Shown here: positions 25,871-36,019 of the stretch, piece after piece
Layout: each line of letters begins with the position of its first letter
How positions within the stretch are numbered: position 1 is the stretch's first letter
Source: Phascolarctobacterium sp.
GTDB lineage: Bacteria; Bacillota; Negativicutes; Acidaminococcales; Acidaminococcaceae
Reading direction: 5' to 3'
Length of the DNA stretch: 64,000 nt
Assembly (NCBI GenBank): GCA_030540395.1
Contig: JAUNWI010000003.1
Coordinates: 1 to 64,000, forward strand
Notes under the pieces: generated by a model
The model's database searches: none
The model's input: only the letters and a program-made list of their open reading frames with translations
What the model was told of the DNA's origin: nothing
Program-made: the position numbers and the translations under genes

Positions 25871-26308
25871 TTATTTCTTGAATTCCAAAAGTCCCTTTTC
25901 CATAATATAGTCGGAGACCATATCAGCGGCTTCAGCGGAAATCTTGATGCATTTTGTGCGGTATTCCGGTGTGCCAAAGGACAGCTTGTTCAATTGAGAG
26001 CAGCAAGCAGAGCCAAAATGGTTGTAAAAGCGCTCATAGAATTCATGAGTATATTTATAAACTTCGGTCTGGTGCTTCTCACTAGGATCCAGACGACCAA
26101 CCAAAGAGCTGATAATCATGGCAGAGCCACTCAAAGCTCCACATACGCAGCCGCTACGGCCAATGCCACCACCCATGCCACTAATCATGCGGATTGCTTG
26201 GTCAGGCAGGTTCAGCTTTAAGCCCTTATTACAGGCCTTTACTACGGACTCTACACAGTTGTTGCCGGCAGAATGATACTCTGCAGCCAAATCATAAATT
26301 TCTTTCAT
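25871..26308 (-). CDS. C_GCAxxG_C_C family protein (redox-type, metal-binding candidate), 145 aa
   Basis: A small Cys-rich cytoplasmic protein. The family cysteines are visible: GNNCVESV near residue 18, SGCVCGALSG near 53-62, SACCSQ near 100 and KCIK near 119. Such proteins are thought to bind a metal or take part in redox reactions, but their role is unproven. It follows the GlcD-type oxidase gene by 41 bases on the same strand, so the two are probably cotranscribed. A second member of the family is at 54253-54693, also next to a flavoprotein. Confidence 0.88.
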   Translation of the reverse strand: MKEIYDLAAEYHSAGNNCVESVVKACNKGLKLNLPDQAIRMISGMGGGIGRSGCVCGALSGSAMIISSLVGRLDPSEKHQTEVYKYTHEFYERFYNHFGSACCSQLNKLSFGTPEYRTKCIKISAEAADMVSDYIMEKGLLEFKK

Positions 26309-26349
26309 CTAATTCCACCCATTTCTTATTATAATTTTAGCCTTATGGC

Positions 26350-27753
26350 TTACTCTACATCAAAAATCTTGCCAGGATTCAAAATATTATTGGGGTCCAA
26401 TGCCTTCTTAATGGCACGCATCATTTCGAGCTCATCAGGATTGGTGAACTCCTCCATCAAATGTTTGCGCTTGTAGCCAATGCCGTGCTCGCCGCTCAAG
26501 CGACCGCCATGTGCATAAATGAATGCGTACAACTCCTGTTGGTTTTCCTTCACACGTGCATCCCAATCCTCGTAGCTCTCTTCAGGCATCTTCAAGATAT
26601 TCAGATGGATATTGCCATCACCGGCATGACTGGCAATTCGGGTAACCAGCTGATACTTTTCAGCCAGACGCAAAATCTCTGCCAAAAGGGCAGGCTCTTG
26701 GTCCACCGGGCATACTACGTCTTCCTTGCACACGATGAGGCTTTCAGCGCGCACTGCTTCGGCAAAGGCCTTGCGTGCTTGCCAAATCTTGGCATGCTCT
26801 GCTACCAGCACATCGGAAGCGCCATTTTCAGAGCAAATCTCATCCAAGGTGCAAGCCTTTTCGTCCAAATCGTCCTCGCTGGTGCCTTCCACCTCAACAA
26901 TGAGATAGTTACCCTTTTCGCTGCCCTGCAGATTGCTGCCCAAATATCTTTCTACAGATGTAATAGTGATATTGTCCATATATTCCACGCAGGTAGGAGT
27001 GATGCCGCCCATGATAATCTTATTCACAGTGCCAATGGCATCCTCAGCAGATTCGAACACTGCCAAAAGGTCCATACTGTACTTGGGAATCGGCAACAGC
27101 TTAACGGTGATTTTCGTGATAATACCTAACGTACCCTCAGAGCCAATCACCAGCTGCTCCAAGCAGTAGCCCGTGGTTTGCTTTTGCAAGCGAGCACCAA
27201 GGTTGACAATTTTACCGGTGGGATTAACAACCTCCACAGCATAAACCTGATGACGGGTGGTGCCATATTTTACAGCGCGGTTGCCACCGGCATTAGTAGC
27301 CACATTGCCGCCGATAAAGCAGGAATCACCGCTACAGGGGTCGCCTGCATAAAAGGCACCCTGCGCCTCCACTGCAGCCTGCAAATCAGAGGTGCGCACG
27401 CCGGGCTCCACCACAGCATACATGGCATCCACATTGATTTCCAAAATTTTATTCATTTTCTCCAAGGACAGCACCACGCCACCATAAACAGGCACAGCGC
27501 CGCATGCCAGGCCAGTGCCGGCACCACGGGGCACCACCGGAAAGTGATGCTCATTGGCCAATTTCACAACAGCTGCTACCTGCTGTGCATTTTCCGCAAA
27601 CACGACTGCTTCGGGCATGTGATGATAGGCAGGATCGGTAACCTCATCGTGAGCATAAATTTCCATTTGCTCACCTTCGGTTAGCACATTTTGTGCTCCC
27701 ACCAAGGCCTGCAGCTTGGCAATTATTTCCTGGGAAATTTTATTATATTCCAT
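26350..27753 (-). CDS. FAD-linked oxidase, GlcD/D-lactate dehydrogenase type, 467 aa
   Basis: A flavoenzyme that oxidises a 2-hydroxy acid such as glycolate or D-lactate. The FAD-binding region has VPRGAGTGLACGAVPVYGGVVLSL at about 78-101 and DPCSGDSCFIGGNVATNAGG; the C-terminal region ends with the family signature GEHGIGYKRK. Length is normal for GlcD. No GlcE or GlcF partner is next to it; the downstream partner is the C_GCAxxG_C_C protein. The acceptor could be an electron-transferring flavoprotein elsewhere (inference). Confidence 0.92.
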   Translation of the reverse strand: MEYNKISQEIIAKLQALVGAQNVLTEGEQMEIYAHDEVTDPAYHHMPEAVVFAENAQQVAAVVKLANEHHFPVVPRGAGTGLACGAVPVYGGVVLSLEKMNKILEINVDAMYAVVEPGVRTSDLQAAVEAQGAFYAGDPCSGDSCFIGGNVATNAGGNRAVKYGTTRHQVYAVEVVNPTGKIVNLGARLQKQTTGYCLEQLVIGSEGTLGIITKITVKLLPIPKYSMDLLAVFESAEDAIGTVNKIIMGGITPTCVEYMDNITITSVERYLGSNLQGSEKGNYLIVEVEGTSEDDLDEKACTLDEICSENGASDVLVAEHAKIWQARKAFAEAVRAESLIVCKEDVVCPVDQEPALLAEILRLAEKYQLVTRIASHAGDGNIHLNILKMPEESYEDWDARVKENQQELYAFIYAHGGRLSGEHGIGYKRKHLMEEFTNPDELEMMRAIKKALDPNNILNPGKIFDVE

Positions 27754-27833
27754 TAGCTTGTCCCCCTCTTTCTTTTGTAGACAAAACGATCGCCAGAAAT
27801 TACATCTAACATATGTATTGTATCATAAAACTC

Positions 27834-28727
27834 TTATTTTGGCTCGCAGGAACTGCACAGCTCATAATAAATTTCTCGATAATCTTCTTGAAAAATACTG
27901 CTCTTGCGATAGATAAAATTAATTTCGTGATTGAGCTTCAAATCTCGCAGGGGTATCACAGCCAATTCACCGCGTGTTTCCTCCTCCAGGATGGCAGCAT
28001 GGTAGCAAAAGCTGATGCCCAAATCATCCCGCAGCATGTATTTGATGGCACCGATATTGCCAAGCTCCACTCTGGTAGTGAAATCTTGCACGCTCAGCCC
28101 TTGCTCTTCAAGATAATCCTCTAAAATATTTCTTGTGCCGCTGCCCGGCTCCCGCAGAAAAACAGTTTCCTGCAGCAAATCCCTAATGCTGGCACCAGCG
28201 TACTGCTTAGCCTTGGCTGGACTGCCCACTGCGACAAAGTTCTCCCGCTTGTAGGGCAGGGATGCATATTCTGCTTTAGGAAAAGCCCCCTCCACAATGG
28301 CAAAATCAAGCTCACTAGCACCCAAAAGCTGCAAAAGCTCCTTGGTGTTGCCCACCTGCATGCGCACATGACTGCGAGGATGACGATGTAAAAAGGCGCG
28401 CAAATCATCGACCAACAAAAATTCTGCCACGGATAGCGTCGCGCCAAAGGCGTAATTATCGAGGCCGATTTTGGTCTGCAGCATCCGCTCACGCATATGC
28501 TGTTCATCATGCTTCATGTTTAGTGCTGCCTGCTGCAAAATTTTGCCAGCTTCCGTCAGCTGCAGGCGCTTGCCCTCCATAACAAACAAGTCCACACCAT
28601 AGCTTTGGCTCAAAAAGCGAATGTGCTGGGACACTGCCGGTTGGGTAAGATTTAAAAAATCCGCAGCCTTGGTAAAATTCATAAATTTACATACTGCTAA
28701 AAAGGTATCCATACGAAAGTCCTGCAT
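27834..28727 (-). CDS. LysR-type transcriptional regulator, 297 aa
   Basis: The N-terminal helix-turn-helix (FMNFTKAADFLNLTQPAVSQHIRFL) is followed by a LysR effector domain. The start at 28727 follows GGAGGTGCAC; an earlier in-frame start lacks a site. It is divergent from the YeiH-type exporter gene with 150 bases between them, the usual arrangement of a LysR regulator and its target. CysB/CbbR-like regulators of sulfur compounds often sit next to YeiH proteins, but the effector here is unknown. Confidence 0.93.
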   Translation of the reverse strand: MQDFRMDTFLAVCKFMNFTKAADFLNLTQPAVSQHIRFLSQSYGVDLFVMEGKRLQLTEAGKILQQAALNMKHDEQHMRERMLQTKIGLDNYAFGATLSVAEFLLVDDLRAFLHRHPRSHVRMQVGNTKELLQLLGASELDFAIVEGAFPKAEYASLPYKRENFVAVGSPAKAKQYAGASIRDLLQETVFLREPGSGTRNILEDYLEEQGLSVQDFTTRVELGNIGAIKYMLRDDLGISFCYHAAILEEETRGELAVIPLRDLKLNHEINFIYRKSSIFQEDYREIYYELCSSCEPK

Positions 28728-28770
28728 TGTGCACCTCCTCCAGTGCTTGCTCAAGTATATTATAACAAAA

Positions 28771-28788
28771 CTTTATCGTATAATAAAG
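28771..28788. promoter_or_regulatory. Inverted repeat, probable LysR operator
   Basis: CTTTAT-CGTATA-ATAAAG is a perfect inverted repeat with 6-base arms and a 6-base centre, midway between the divergent lysR and yeiH-like genes. It has the T-N11-A form of LysR sites and also contains a TATAAT on the plus strand. Confidence 0.6.
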
Positions 28789-28877
28789 ATAGATAATTTT
28801 TCTTTATCCTGTTTTTGTGTTATCATAGAAGCATCGCAAACACACCTAATGAATTTTGACGGAAAGAGGTTTTTATA

Positions 28878-29918
28878 ATGCAATTTATCGAAAAAAACTG
28901 GAAGGGCATGCTGCTGTGCCTTGTTATTTCCACTCCCTGCTGGTTCCTTGGCAAAATGTTTCCCTTGATTGGTGGCCCTGTTTTTGCCATCATCGCTGGT
29001 ATGATTGTAACCCTGTTTATCCACGATAAAACTAATTTGCAAACTGGCATCAATTATGTGTCCAAAAAGATTTTGCAATACGCGGTTATCCTGCTTGGCT
29101 TTGGTTTGAATCTTACTGTTGTACTGCAAACCGGCGTGCAATCCCTGCCTATCATTATCAGTACCATCGCTACTTCGCTGTTGATTGCCTGGGCCATGCA
29201 TCACTGGATGGGCATGCCCACGAAAATCTCTACCTTGGTAGGCGTTGGCTCCTCCATTTGCGGCGGCTCTGCTATCGCCGCCACCGCTCCTGTCATCAAG
29301 GCCGACGATGAAGAGGTTGCTCAATCTATTTCCGTAATCTTTTTCTTCAATATGGTGGCAGCCTTGGTATTCCCAACACTGGGCATGCTGGTGGGCTTTT
29401 CCACCGGCAGCGGCGAAGCCTTTGGCATTTTCGCCGGAACTGCGGTTAACGACACCTCTTCTGTAACCGCCTGCGCCGCCACTTGGGACTCCATGCACAA
29501 TCTGGGCTCTGCAACCTTGGACAAGGCTGTTACCGTAAAGCTCACCCGTACCTTGGCCATTATCCCCATTACCATGGTGCTGGCTTATCTGACCACCAAA
29601 AACGCAAAAAATGCCGCTGGTGCCGAAGGCAACAGCTATAGCATCAAAAGCGTTTTCCCCTTCTTCATTATCTACTTTGTGCTGGCTTCCGTCATCACCA
29701 CCATCGCTTTGAACATGGGCGTAGCTATTGAAGCCTTCAATCCCTTAAAGACCTTGAGCAAGTTCTTTATCGTGCTGTCCATGTGCGCTATCGGTCTCAA
29801 CACCAACATTGTGAAGCTGATTAAAACTGGCGGCAAACCCATTTTGATGGGCTTCTGCTGCTGGGTTGGCATTACTGTGGTAAGCCTTGTGATGCAGCAT
29901 GTGCTGGGCTTGTGGTAA
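28878..29918 (+). CDS. YeiH/UPF0324 family membrane protein (putative sulfate exporter family), 346 aa
   Basis: A membrane protein of about 10 helices. The conserved YeiH text [37 protein letters not shown] and [15 protein letters not shown] is present. Members are annotated as sulfate or sulfonate exporters, but direct proof is thin. AAAGAGG precedes the ATG. The gene is divergent from lysR and ends with a bidirectional terminator. Confidence 0.92.
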   Translation: MQFIEKNWKGMLLCLVISTPCWFLGKMFPLIGGPVFAIIAGMIVTLFIHDKTNLQTGINYVSKKILQYAVILLGFGLNLTVVLQTGVQSLPIIISTIATSLLIAWAMHHWMGMPTKISTLVGVGSSICGGSAIAATAPVIKADDEEVAQSISVIFFFNMVAALVFPTLGMLVGFSTGSGEAFGIFAGTAVNDTSSVTACAATWDSMHNLGSATLDKAVTVKLTRTLAIIPITMVLAYLTTKNAKNAAGAEGNSYSIKSVFPFFIIYFVLASVITTIALNMGVAIEAFNPLKTLSKFFIVLSMCAIGLNTNIVKLIKTGGKPILMGFCCWVGITVVSLVMQHVLGLW

Positions 29919-29964
29919 GCTACTTCTCACGACTATCTTTTAAATAAATATCTTAAGAAACTTA

Positions 29965-30004
29965 AAACCCCTGCTTCTCACAGTAACAGAGAAACAGGGG
30001 TTTT
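29965..30004. terminator. Bidirectional terminator between the YeiH-like and cation efflux genes
   Basis: AACCCCTG and CAGGGGTT arms (with inner TTCTC/GAGAA) are flanked by A-run and T-run, so it can end transcription from both converging genes. Confidence 0.88.
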
Positions 30005-30006
30005 CT

Positions 30007-30948
30007 TTATTTACATTTCGGTCTGAGCTCCGGCGGCAGCATGGGGCAAGCATCGTGAATGGACTCACTGACAGGATTCACATGCACCATGCAGTGCTTA
30101 ACCAGCGGAAAGTTGGCCTCAATAGCTGTATGCACGGTTTCGGCAATGGTGTGTGCCTCAAGCAGTGTCAAATCGTCCTTCACACTAATTTCCACATCCA
30201 CATAAATGCGACTGCCAAACATACGGGTATAAAGGCTATCCATATGCTCCACACCGGGAACACGCTCAATGAGCTCCTCTAACTCCTTAGTTGTAGCGTC
30301 ATCACAGGAATGATCCACCATCTTATCCATGGCATCCTTAAACACTTCATAGGCTGCATGCAAAATCATCAGACAAATAATCAAGCTGGCCACCGGGTCC
30401 AAAACAGGATAGCCCATGCGTGCGCCCAAAATGCCCACAAAGGAGCCAATGGAGGACAGGGCATCACTGCGATGATGCCAAGCGTCCGCCATCAAGGCGC
30501 CGGAATTAATCTTTTGTGCCGCATTGCGTGTGTACCAGAACATGCCCTCCTTCACAACAATGGAGAGCACCGCTGCCCACAGAGCCAGCTGTCCGGGCAC
30601 CACCAAATCAGCGGCATCAGTATGGAAAATCTTTTCATAACCGCTGTAGCCAATGCCCAAGGCCACCAAGGTCAGCATTACAGCCAAAATAATGGCAGCC
30701 ACGCACTCCATGCGCTCGTGTCCATACTGATGCTCATCATCAGAAGCCTTGTTGGACATTTTTACACCTGCCATTACCACAAAGGTGCTGAACACATCGG
30801 AAGCAGAATGGACGCCGTCAGAAATCATAGCTGCGGACTGAGCAATAAAGCCTGCCGCCAGCTTGGATAAGCTCAGCACCAGGTTAGCCACGATACTGTT
30901 CAAGGATACTATCATGGCAATGCGTTCTTCTTCATTTGCATACTTCAT
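30007..30948 (-). CDS. Cation diffusion facilitator (CDF) metal efflux protein, 313 aa
   Basis: A proton-driven divalent metal exporter. Six helices and the C-terminal metallochaperone-like domain (VEHMDSLYTRMFGSRIYVDVEISVKDDLTLLEAH) fit the CDF family, with metal-site residues in SDGVHSASDVFS and ADAWHHRSDALSS. The start at 30948 follows GGGAGGTTTTATTT. Zn, Mn, Fe, Co or Ni are possible substrates. The mRNA has a leader of about 190 bases with strong secondary structure (30968-31132). Confidence 0.93.
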   Translation of the reverse strand: MKYANEEERIAMIVSLNSIVANLVLSLSKLAAGFIAQSAAMISDGVHSASDVFSTFVVMAGVKMSNKASDDEHQYGHERMECVAAIILAVMLTLVALGIGYSGYEKIFHTDAADLVVPGQLALWAAVLSIVVKEGMFWYTRNAAQKINSGALMADAWHHRSDALSSIGSFVGILGARMGYPVLDPVASLIICLMILHAAYEVFKDAMDKMVDHSCDDATTKELEELIERVPGVEHMDSLYTRMFGSRIYVDVEISVKDDLTLLEAHTIAETVHTAIEANFPLVKHCMVHVNPVSESIHDACPMLPPELRPKCK

Positions 30949-30967
30949 AAATAAAACCTCCCATAAG

Positions 30968-31132
30968 TCTTTGCCTGGCAGACGAAATAGAAAAGCGTCT
31001 GCGGAATAGTAATACACTGTCCCGCAGACGCTTATTTCTAGTCTGCTGCCCATAGGGCCCGGCTGCAAAAACCTCAAGGAGGTAGACCGCCTGATCAGTT
31101 TGTACTGTAGCTAAAAAATCGCAGTGCAAAGA
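30968..31132 (-). ncRNA. Structured leader RNA or small RNA upstream of the CDF gene, class unidentified
   Basis: The transcript from the promoter at 31143-31172 begins near 31136. Its 5' part TCTTTGC (31126-31132) pairs with GCAAAGA (30968-30974), closing a 165-base domain that ends just before the CDF ribosome binding site. Inside are CCTC/GAGG and GCCC/GGGC hairpins within GTCT/AGAC arms, and a rod with a perfect 10-base stem GCGTCTGCGG/CCGCAGACGC followed by TTTTCTATTT. The compact closed shape suggests a metal-sensing riboswitch or an independent RNA such as 6S, but I cannot match any class with confidence. Confidence 0.6.
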
Positions 31133-31142
31133 GATTGTGATT

Positions 31143-31172
31143 AGTATAAGCGGTTAGCAGTAGGTTTGTCAA
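31143..31172 (-). promoter_or_regulatory. Promoter of the structured leader and CDF gene
   Basis: Minus-strand TTGACA (31167-31172) and TATACT (31143-31148) are 18 bases apart, directly after the glpK stop codon. Confidence 0.85.
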
Positions 31173-31179
31173 TATTTTT

Positions 31180-32757
<1,578 letters not shown>

Positions 32758-32780
32758 TTACTTTTTTAGCTTCAGCTTGT

Positions 32781-32830
32781 GCTCCCTCTTTGAGGGAGCT
32801 GGCAGCGAGTTTACGAGCTGGCTGAGGGAG
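32781..32830 (+). repeat. Intergenic palindromic repeat, copy B
   Basis: GCTCCCTCTTTGAGGGAGC, then GGCAGCGAGTTTACGAGC and GGCTGAGGGAG: two or three nested hairpins. It faces copy A, so the pair can fold into a large stem between dctM and glpK. Confidence 0.8.
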
Positions 32831-32836
32831 ATTATT

Positions 32837-34114
32837 TTATAGATTTGGCAGGAACAAAATCAGACCCGGCCAATAGGTTACAATCACCAAGGTAACGAGA
32901 AGTGCGATGATAAAGGGCAGGCACTCCTTCATGAAGTGACCCAATGGTGTTTCAGTGATAGCGCACACAGTGAACATCATGGAGCCAAAGGGCGGTGTCA
33001 AGCCACCAATCATAATGTTAACGATGCAAATGATACCAAAATGCACCGGGTCAACGCCCAATTGCTTTACAACGGGCACCAGCAAGGGGGACAGGATAAT
33101 CAAAGCAGCGCCGCCCTCTAAGAACATGCCCAACACCAAAAGCAGTACGTTGATCAAGGCCAGCATCACATAGGGATTACGGGTGAAGTCCAGCATTCCG
33201 GTGGTGATAGCCTGGGGAATACGCTCCCAGTTCATGTAATAGCCAAAGAAGGAAGCGGCCACGATAATCAGTGTTACGGAGGATGTGCCATAAATGGTCT
33301 CCTTCATAATAGGCCACACATGCTCCCATTTCAAGCGTTTATAGATAATGGAGCCAACAAAGATGCAATAAACGACTGCCACAGCACCTGCTTCGGACGG
33401 AGTGAACATGCCCATGCGCAGGCCGGCAATAATGCCAAAGGGGAAGAGCAAGGCCCAAATGGAATCCTTCAGCTGAGCAAAAATTTCACCCATGGTGGCT
33501 CTACGTTCACGAGTTGCCTTGTAGCCACGCTTTTTGGAAATAAAGTGTACTGTAATCATCAATGCCACTGCCATCAAAACGCCGGGCGCGTAACCGGCGA
33601 TAAACATCTTGGTTACGGATACGTTAGCGATTAAAGCGTAAATAATCAGGTTAATACCAGGCGGAATAACCGGTGTTACAGCGGAGGAAGCAGCAGTAAT
33701 AGCTGCTGCAAAGCCCTTATTATAGCCTCGTTTTTCCATTTCCGGCACCAGCATTTTGGACTGCATGGCTGCGTCGGCGTTAGCAGAGCCGGAAACACCA
33801 CCCATCAACAGGGACAGCAGTACGTTAACCTGGGCCAAGCCACCGCTAAAGTGACCTGTGAGCACCTCGGTAAACTTTAAAAGCTTTTCACTAATGCCGG
33901 CAAAGTTCATGATGCTGCCAGCCATGATAAAGAAGGGGATTGCCAAAAGCGGGAAGGATTGACAGCTTCTTATAATACTCTGAAAGAGCAGATGGGTCGG
34001 AGAAGTGGTATCAATAAAGGTAAAATAGGAGCTGGCTGCGCCAAACAGAGCAAAGGCAATGGGGATGCCTGCAAAGTACAGCACAAAGACAATAAGGACG
34101 GGCAAATAAGCCAT
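32837..34114 (-). CDS. TRAP transporter large permease, DctM type, 425 aa
   Basis: The channel-forming membrane subunit of a tripartite Na+-driven carboxylate importer. About 12 hydrophobic segments and the DctM text LLAIPFFIMAGSIMNFAGISEKL, GGVSGSANADAAMQSKMLVPEMEKRGY and PPGINLIIYALIANVS are visible. Its ATG overlaps the dctQ stop codon by one base (TAATG), indicating translational coupling. Substrate is set by the DctP protein and remains unknown. Confidence 0.95.
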   Translation of the reverse strand: MAYLPVLIVFVLYFAGIPIAFALFGAASSYFTFIDTTSPTHLLFQSIIRSCQSFPLLAIPFFIMAGSIMNFAGISEKLLKFTEVLTGHFSGGLAQVNVLLSLLMGGVSGSANADAAMQSKMLVPEMEKRGYNKGFAAAITAASSAVTPVIPPGINLIIYALIANVSVTKMFIAGYAPGVLMAVALMITVHFISKKRGYKATRERRATMGEIFAQLKDSIWALLFPFGIIAGLRMGMFTPSEAGAVAVVYCIFVGSIIYKRLKWEHVWPIMKETIYGTSSVTLIIVAASFFGYYMNWERIPQAITTGMLDFTRNPYVMLALINVLLLVLGMFLEGGAALIILSPLLVPVVKQLGVDPVHFGIICIVNIMIGGLTPPFGSMMFTVCAITETPLGHFMKECLPFIIALLVTLVIVTYWPGLILFLPNL

Positions 34115-34584
34115 TATGCATTTCCCTCCTTTTTACCACAAAAATCTTCATAAACAAAAATTACAGAATAAATGGTCATCATAAAGAATGCAATTACTAC
34201 AGCAGCAGTAATATAGGCAGAGGAAACGCCCATTACCGGAGTCAGCTTGGTGTAGGATTTGGAAATGAAGACCACGGACAAATAAAACATGTAGGCATTC
34301 AGCACTACCAAAATGATGTCCATTAAAGTAGCAATAGCGCGTTTCAAAGCAGGGGGCAGCATATTCACCACGATATCCACGCCCACATGACCACGACGCT
34401 TGAAGCAGGCAATGGCGCCTATGAAAACGGACCAAACGAAGCAGCCGGTGGCAACCTCCTCGGACCATACCATGCCCATATTAAAGAAATAACGACAGAT
34501 AATGTTCAGAACTACCAATGCAGTGGTTATAATCAAAAAACCGGCTGCAATAAGCTCTTCAGCATTTTTCAAAATAAATTTCAT
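34114..34584 (-). CDS. TRAP transporter small permease, DctQ type, 156 aa
   Basis: A four-helix membrane protein with the DctQ signature FFNMGMVWSEEVATGCFVWSVFIGAIACFKRRGHVGVD. The ATG at 34582-34584 was preferred over an upstream TTG because GTGAGG lies before it. It joins the large permease in the membrane. It lies 103 bases after dctP, with a hairpin between them that may lower expression of the permeases relative to the binding protein. Confidence 0.94.
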   Translation of the reverse strand: MKFILKNAEELIAAGFLIITTALVVLNIICRYFFNMGMVWSEEVATGCFVWSVFIGAIACFKRRGHVGVDIVVNMLPPALKRAIATLMDIILVVLNAYMFYLSVVFISKSYTKLTPVMGVSSAYITAAVVIAFFMMTIYSVIFVYEDFCGKKEGNA

Positions 34585-34642
34585 GTTTTTTAGAGCCTCA
34601 CCAATTACAAACAAATTACAAAAAATTACGGTAAATACTGTA

Positions 34643-34668
34643 AAAGGGACTGCCGAAACAGTCCCTTT
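34643..34668 (-). terminator. Hairpin between dctP and dctQ (attenuating terminator)
   Basis: AAAGGGACTG pairs with CAGTCCCTTT around a 6-base loop; the minus-strand tail is TTTTAC. It probably gives partial termination so that binding protein exceeds permease. Confidence 0.7.
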
Positions 34669-34687
34669 AAATCATAGCACCACTTGA

Positions 34688-35725
34688 TTATTTTTTCAGG
34701 TTTTGGCGAATTTTCTCCAACTCAGCTTTCATAGCCTTGTAGGTGCCAGGTTTTACGCCTTCTTTAGCTTCCATGTTTTCATAGATGGGCAGAATAGCTT
34801 TATCGAATTTTTCATGGTCAACTTCGTTGAATTTAACGCCCTTGGATTCCAACTCAGCTTTAACCTTGTTGTAGGAATCGCTGGAAATCTTCAGCATTTC
34901 GGGGCCGCCTTTTCTGAACTCTTCGATAACGATTTTGCGGTCAGCTTCAGGAATGCTGTTCAGCACTTTAGTGTTGATGTAAACGCCGCAGGTACCCAGC
35001 AGATGGCGGGTGAAGGCAACGTTCTTAACGTGCTCATAGCATTTGGTGCCAATGTTGGTGAACTCGGAGCCTTCCAAGCCGTCAACAACCTTTTGAGAAA
35101 CTGCAGGCAGAGTTTCGGACCAGGGCAGAGCAGTTGCAGTTGCGCCCATGTAGTTGATGGTATCAACATAAACCTTGGATTTCGGAGTGCGCAGCTTCAT
35201 GCCCTTCAGATCTTCCGGAGTCTTGATAACCTTGTTGGTCATAACATTACGGAAGCCAAATACATAGTCCAGAGCCAAAACGGTGATGTTCTTCTTTTCA
35301 GCATCAGCCTTCATCTTAGCCAGCATATCGCTGTTGCACAGTACTTCGTATTCTTCAAAGCTTTGGAACATCATGGGACCAGCAAACACCTTGAATTCAG
35401 GAACATAATCGCCCAAATAGGACGGATCCTCTACGGAAATAAAGTTAGCGCCTTGAGCAACCTGCTCCAAGCCATCCTTATAGGTAGCTAATTGGCCTTG
35501 GCCAAAGCATTGGATTTCTACACGGCCTTGAGTTTTGTCCTTAATACGGCCAGCAACCAGCTCCATGGATTTGTAAAGCTGTTCATCGGGGGAGAAAACG
35601 TGGCTTAATTTCAGCACGATTTTCTTATCAGCAGCTGCCTTCTTCTCGTCCTTTTTGTCGCCGCCGCAACCAGTCAGCGCCAGCATCATAACTGCCATCA
35701 TCAATAAAGCAATTATCTTTTTCAT
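34688..35725 (-). CDS. TRAP transporter substrate-binding lipoprotein, DctP type, 345 aa
   Basis: A lipoprotein with lipobox LALTGC, start at 35725 after GAGGAGG with 6 bases spacing (longer in-frame starts overlap the binding site). The DctP fold shows VLKLSHVFSPDEQLYKSMELVAGRIKDKTQGRVEIQCFGQGQLA and KTPEDLKGMKLRTPKSKVYVD, with the conserved Arg that binds carboxylates. Codon use is biased as in highly expressed genes. It is first in the operon and captures the substrate, probably a carboxylate. Confidence 0.95.
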   Translation of the reverse strand: MKKIIALLMMAVMMLALTGCGGDKKDEKKAAADKKIVLKLSHVFSPDEQLYKSMELVAGRIKDKTQGRVEIQCFGQGQLATYKDGLEQVAQGANFISVEDPSYLGDYVPEFKVFAGPMMFQSFEEYEVLCNSDMLAKMKADAEKKNITVLALDYVFGFRNVMTNKVIKTPEDLKGMKLRTPKSKVYVDTINYMGATATALPWSETLPAVSQKVVDGLEGSEFTNIGTKCYEHVKNVAFTRHLLGTCGVYINTKVLNSIPEADRKIVIEEFRKGGPEMLKISSDSYNKVKAELESKGVKFNEVDHEKFDKAILPIYENMEAKEGVKPGTYKAMKAELEKIRQNLKK

Positions 35726-35803
35726 GTGCATCCTCCTCAACCTCGTTGTTGAAATTTGTTGAAAATATTACGGAGCGCGCCTCCGTCATTTACGCTTACC
35801 TAC

Positions 35804-35832
35804 ATCTTAGCAGAGCTACACAAATCTGTCAA
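35804..35832 (-). promoter_or_regulatory. Promoter of the TRAP operon
   Basis: Minus-strand TTGACA (35827-35832) and TAAGAT (35804-35809) are 17 bases apart, 79 bases before the dctP ATG. A hairpin ACGGAG/CTCCGT at 35770-35786 lies in the leader. Confidence 0.85.
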
Positions 35833-35914
35833 TAATTTTACGATAATTTGACGAATACGCTCCCCGTCTAGCTTTTGGACGTATTTTATCCCTATTGGAC
35901 AAATATAGTCCCGC

Positions 35915-35943
35915 TTGTTTTTTCGGCAAAACTGTGCTATGAT
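35915..35943 (+). promoter_or_regulatory. Promoter of the GDPD gene
   Basis: TTGTTT (35915-35920) and TATGAT (35938-35943) are 17 bases apart, 77 bases before the ATG. Confidence 0.75.
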
Positions 35944-36019
35944 GTTGTTGAATATTGTTGAACTTTTATTAAAATTTTAACCATACACTGAGTAAACAAA
36001 ACTCTAAGGAGGCTTTATT

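Noticed and set aside
31021..31140. Cobalamin or M-box riboswitch in front of the CDF gene
   Set aside because: Short stretches look similar (for example GCTGCCCA on the plus strand), but they are on the wrong strand or lack the required box order.
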